This document shows positions 60,873-64,000 of a DNA stretch of 64,000 bases, in pieces. Numbering within the stretch: position 1 is the first letter of the stretch; each line of letters begins with the position of its first letter. The DNA is from Methylophaga sp. (GTDB lineage Bacteria > Pseudomonadota > Gammaproteobacteria > Nitrosococcales > Methylophagaceae): contig JALSLH010000087.1 of NCBI GenBank assembly GCA_026988435.1, positions 19,144-83,143 on the forward strand, written 5' to 3'. The position numbers and the translations under genes were made by a program. Below the pieces are notes generated by a model. The model was not told the DNA's origin and did not search any database. It saw only the letters and a list, made by a program, of their open reading frames with translations.

Positions 60873-61846
60873 GGAGTTGAGCGCTCCGCATTTTCATAAG
60901 CCACAATTACTTTTTGCACTAAAGAATGACGCACTACATCTTTAGCTTGGAAAAAAGTAAAGCCAATGCCATCGACATCTTTTAAGACTTCAATTGCATG
61001 GCGTAGGCCTGACATCTGTGCATTGGGTAAATCAATCTGGGTAATATCGCCCGTGATAACAGCCGTTGAGCTATAGCCTAAGCGCGTTAGAAACATCTTC
61101 ATTTGTTCCCTAGTCGTGTTTTGTGCTTCATCTAAAATAATAAATGATTCATTTAAGGTTCGGCCACGCATATAAGCCAAAGGCGCAATTTCAATCACAT
61201 TTTTCTCGATTAATTTAGCGACACGTTCAAAACCCAGCATCTCATACAACGCATCATAAAGTGGTCGTAAATAAGGATCGACTTTTTGCGTTAAATCGCC
61301 CGGCAAAAAACCCAGCTTCTCGCCGGCTTCAACCGCGGGTCGAACCAATACAATCCGACGAGCAAAATCCCGCTCTAACGCCTCAACCGCACACGCCACA
61401 GCTAAATAGGTTTTTCCGGTTCCTGCGGGGCCGATGCCAAAACTAATATCATTGGTCATCACTTGCCGTAAATAAGCTTGCTGATTTTGACCACGCGCTT
61501 TCACCAATCCTCGCTTGGTTTTAATCATCACCTCTTTTTGCTCAGGCTCTGCAATCGTATCCATGCCACCTGTTTGTCTGATCGCTAAATGAACTTGCTC
61601 AGGTACCAACACTGTTTGTGCCGTTTCAGCATAAAGCTGATGAATCACCTCTTGCACTTTTGGCAAGATATCGGCTTTACCAATGATCTGAAACTTAATG
61701 CCGCGGTTATTCACTTCCACGCCGAAGCCCCGCTCTAACATGCGCAAGTGCTCATCAAGATGGCCACAAAGGTTGGCTAAACGAGGATTATCTGCGGGGC
61801 TAAGTTCAAAACTAATACTATCTAACGAAGGGGATGTAGTGACCAC
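60869..61846 (-). CDS. ybeZ: PhoH-like NTPase YbeZ
   Basis: A 325-residue RNA-associated P-loop NTPase: Walker A in [19 protein letters not shown], Walker B in [19 protein letters not shown], and [12 protein letters not shown]. The N-terminal ~95 residues form a KH-like region. YbeZ interacts with YbeY in ribosome and RNA metabolism. It starts 8 bp after the miaB stop and overlaps ybeY by 4 bp. Confidence 0.96.
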   Translation of the reverse strand: MVTTSPSLDSISFELSPADNPRLANLCGHLDEHLRMLERGFGVEVNNRGIKFQIIGKADILPKVQEVIHQLYAETAQTVLVPEQVHLAIRQTGGMDTIAEPEQKEVMIKTKRGLVKARGQNQQAYLRQVMTNDISFGIGPAGTGKTYLAVACAVEALERDFARRIVLVRPAVEAGEKLGFLPGDLTQKVDPYLRPLYDALYEMLGFERVAKLIEKNVIEIAPLAYMRGRTLNESFIILDEAQNTTREQMKMFLTRLGYSSTAVITGDITQIDLPNAQMSGLRHAIEVLKDVDGIGFTFFQAKDVVRHSLVQKVIVAYENAERSTP

Positions 61847-61854
61847 TCAATTTC

Positions 61855-63204
61855 CTATAAAATGATTGTATCGGCAAGCAGTTCGCCGCGTAAAGAATTA
61901 CTATACGCTTCTGTAATATTCACATCTACAAATTTGCCCATTAATGCTTTATCTCCGGTGAAAATAACTGAGCGATTATTTTCAGTGCGGCCTTTCATTT
62001 CACCATCAACACGATCACTGATGCTCTCAACTAAAATACGTTGTGTCGTGCCTAACATCGCTTGACTGTGGCCCGCTTCTAATTCAAGTAAACGCGTTTG
62101 GATTTGTTTTAAACGATCTTTTTTTACATCATCAGACACTGAATCAATAAATGCCGCGGCGGGTGTGCCCGGGCGGGCGCTATAAATAAAGCTAAATGAA
62201 TGGTCAAAGCCGATTTCATTGACTAAATCCATTGTTGCTTGAAAATCAGCATCTTGTTCATCGGGAAAACCAATAATAAAGTCGCTCGACATACTGATAT
62301 TAGGGCGCACTTCACGTAGTTTGCGAATTTTAGCTTTATATTCCAATACCGTATGGCCACGTTTCATCATCGCTAGAATACGATCGGCACCGGATTGCAC
62401 GGGTAAGTGTAAATGGTCTACTAGTTCTGGTACTTCGCCGTAAGCTTCAATCAAACTATCTGAAAATTCAACCGGATGAGACGTGGTGAAACGAATGCGA
62501 TCAATACCATCAACAGCGGCAACATAATGGATTAACAGTGCTAAATCGGCAGTTCCATCATCATCTAATTCGCCACTATATGAGTTTACGTTTTGGCCCA
62601 ACAAATTCACCTCACGCACACCTTGTGCGGCAAGGCCGCGAATTTCAGTTAATACTTTATCGACAGGTCGGCTGACTTCTTCGCCTCGCGTATAAGGCAC
62701 TACACAGAAAGTACAATATTTACTGCAACCTTCCATAATCGAAACAAATGCCGTCGGCCCATCAGCTTTTGCCTCAGGCAGATTATCAAATTTTTCAATT
62801 TCTGGAAATGAAATATCAATGCGCGGTTGATGGCTCTTTCTCACGTCATCTAACATGCCAGGTAAGCGATGTAATGTTTGTGGGCCAAAGATCAGATCAA
62901 CATACGGCGCACGGCGACGAATAGCATCGCCCTCTTGACTAGCGACACAGCCGCCAACACCAATCACTAAATGGGGCTTATCGTCTTTCCATTTCTTCCA
63001 ACGGCCAAGCTGATGAAACACTTTTTCTTGTGCTTTTTCGCGGATAGAACACGTATTCAGCAATAACACATCAGCATCTTCTGCCACATCAGTTACTTCT
63101 AGTTGATGAGATTCTGCTAATGCATCTGCCATTTTTGATGAATCATATTCATTCATCTGACAACCAAAGGTTCTAATAAAAAGTTTACCGGCCATGTTTT
63201 TCAT
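61855..63204 (-). CDS. miaB: tRNA-2-methylthio-N6-dimethylallyladenosine synthase
   Basis: A 449-residue radical-SAM methylthiotransferase. Three N-terminal Cys ([32 protein letters not shown]) hold the auxiliary cluster, [15 protein letters not shown] holds the radical-SAM cluster, and a C-terminal TRAM domain binds RNA ([16 protein letters not shown]). It converts i6A37 to ms2i6A37 in tRNAs reading UNN codons. It is the first gene of the miaB-ybeZ-ybeY-corC-lnt operon. Start may be ATG 63204 or the ATG three codons later; neither has a strong ribosome site. Confidence 0.97.
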   Translation of the reverse strand: MKNMAGKLFIRTFGCQMNEYDSSKMADALAESHQLEVTDVAEDADVLLLNTCSIREKAQEKVFHQLGRWKKWKDDKPHLVIGVGGCVASQEGDAIRRRAPYVDLIFGPQTLHRLPGMLDDVRKSHQPRIDISFPEIEKFDNLPEAKADGPTAFVSIMEGCSKYCTFCVVPYTRGEEVSRPVDKVLTEIRGLAAQGVREVNLLGQNVNSYSGELDDDGTADLALLIHYVAAVDGIDRIRFTTSHPVEFSDSLIEAYGEVPELVDHLHLPVQSGADRILAMMKRGHTVLEYKAKIRKLREVRPNISMSSDFIIGFPDEQDADFQATMDLVNEIGFDHSFSFIYSARPGTPAAAFIDSVSDDVKKDRLKQIQTRLLELEAGHSQAMLGTTQRILVESISDRVDGEMKGRTENNRSVIFTGDKALMGKFVDVNITEAYSNSLRGELLADTIIL

Positions 63205-63322
63205 CGTATAAAAGGGTCGAACATAATACTATTTTTGCCCATTTAATTCAAAATAAGTGCTTGTTTTTGTTAAAAACAGACTGTAACGTATTAGCCTCCA
63301 CCATAGAGAAAGGATTCGATAA

Positions 63323-63997
63323 ATGGCAATTAAAGATTGGCCAGCAGATGAGCGGCCTAGAGAAAAGTTATTACAGCGCGGTGCACAAGCGCTCTCTGAC
63401 GCAGAGTTACTCGCTATATTTCTACGAACGGGTGTCACAGGAATTTCTGCTGTAGATCTCGCTAGAGAATTACTGACGACCTTTGGTGGTTTGCGCGCTT
63501 TGCTTGAAGCTGACCAAAAACAGTTCTGCCAACAACACGGCCTAGGTCCAGCGAAATATGCGCAACTCCAAGCGGTGTTAGAAATGAGTCACCGTCATCT
63601 TAAATCAACACTTTCTCGTGGAATATCACTCAACGATGCAAGTGACACCAAGCTCTATTTACAACAGCGACTACGCCATTACACTCATGAGGTTTTTGCC
63701 TGTCTATTTCTTGATAATAAGCACCGGCTAATTGCATTTGATGAATTGTTTCATGGCACTATCGATGGCGCCAGTGTTTATCCGAGAGAAGTTGTTAAAC
63801 AAGCGTTAGCTCACAATGCGTCCGCGGTTATTTTTAGCCATAACCATCCATCAGGAATTGCCGAACCTAGTCAGGCCGACCAACATATTACTCAACGATT
63901 AAAGTCAGCTCTTGAACTTGTTGATATTCGCGTTTTAGATCACATCATCATTGGTGATGGTGAGAGTCTTTCTTTTGCAGAGAAAGGCTTATTATAA
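63323..63997 (+). CDS. radC: RadC family JAB1/MPN-domain protein
   Basis: A 224-residue protein with an N-terminal helix-hairpin-helix-like part ([20 protein letters not shown]) and a C-terminal JAMM-type metal site ([20 protein letters not shown], where HxH plus Asp bind zinc). Its DNA repair role has been questioned and its function is unsettled. GAAAGGA precedes the ATG. It is divergent from miaB, and the stop codon lies 3 bp before the window edge. Confidence 0.95.
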   Translation: MAIKDWPADERPREKLLQRGAQALSDAELLAIFLRTGVTGISAVDLARELLTTFGGLRALLEADQKQFCQQHGLGPAKYAQLQAVLEMSHRHLKSTLSRGISLNDASDTKLYLQQRLRHYTHEVFACLFLDNKHRLIAFDELFHGTIDGASVYPREVVKQALAHNASAVIFSHNHPSGIAEPSQADQHITQRLKSALELVDIRVLDHIIIGDGESLSFAEKGLL

Positions 63998-64000
63998 TCT

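Overview
The window is a stretch of an AT-rich gammaproteobacterial chromosome from a methylotroph. The tetrahydromethanopterin (H4MPT) C1 genes mch and fae, with their companion biosynthesis genes, sit among ordinary gammaproteobacterial loci: groES-fxsA, pilMNOPQ-aroK-aroB-damX, and miaB-phoH-ybeY-corC-lnt. This combination and the base composition suggest Methylophaga or a close relative. That is an inference; no 16S gene is present.

Layout. 1-1146: 5' end of groEL, groES and fxsA (minus strand), behind a clear sigma-32 promoter, with a long imperfect palindrome between groES and groEL. 1387-3584: an OprP/OprO-like porin and an SH3-domain membrane protein. 3674-8765 (minus): a very large MHYT-PAS-PAS-GGDEF-EAL protein with a C-terminal zinc-binding CZB-like domain, then ilvD. 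8848-16435: argA, rppH, a HAD phosphatase, a gatB standing without gatC/gatA, a DUF1097 membrane protein, a FIST sensor protein and gshA. 16658-25311: a Pil-Chp chemosensory operon (pilG, pilH, pilI, short pilJ, chpA, chpC) lacking the CheR- and CheB-type genes. 25318-25585: a MITE-like inverted-repeat element. 25629-28805: slt and cca.

28888-43177 is the methylotrophy block. mch is followed by a VapBC toxin-antitoxin pair and a McrBC-type restriction module, and then by the H4MPT biosynthesis genes orf5-orf7 and by fae. In other methylotrophs mch, orf5, orf7 and fae are adjacent, so vapBC-mcrBC looks like a defence insertion into a metabolic operon, and it ends 3 bp before orf5. Past a strong terminator, a HisA-related gene points one way and a five-gene operon the other. 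That operon holds an MfnD-like ATP-grasp ligase, an MfnF-like protein, pabB, an MfnE-like kinase and an MfnA-like decarboxylase. It looks like a bacterial methanofuran biosynthesis operon plus the p-aminobenzoate step for H4MPT.

43168-51333 (minus): pilMNOPQ-aroK-aroB-damX, the type IV pilus alignment subcomplex and secretin that the Chp system would regulate. 51709-54117: penicillin-binding protein 1a. 54135-63204 (minus): an M48 lipoprotein protease, rpmE, a SAM methyltransferase, trkH, then lnt-corC-ybeY-phoH-miaB joined by 4-bp overlaps. 63323-63997: radC.

No rRNA, tRNA, CRISPR array, transposase gene or prophage was seen. The accessory DNA is the vapBC-mcrBC insertion and two short inverted-repeat elements.
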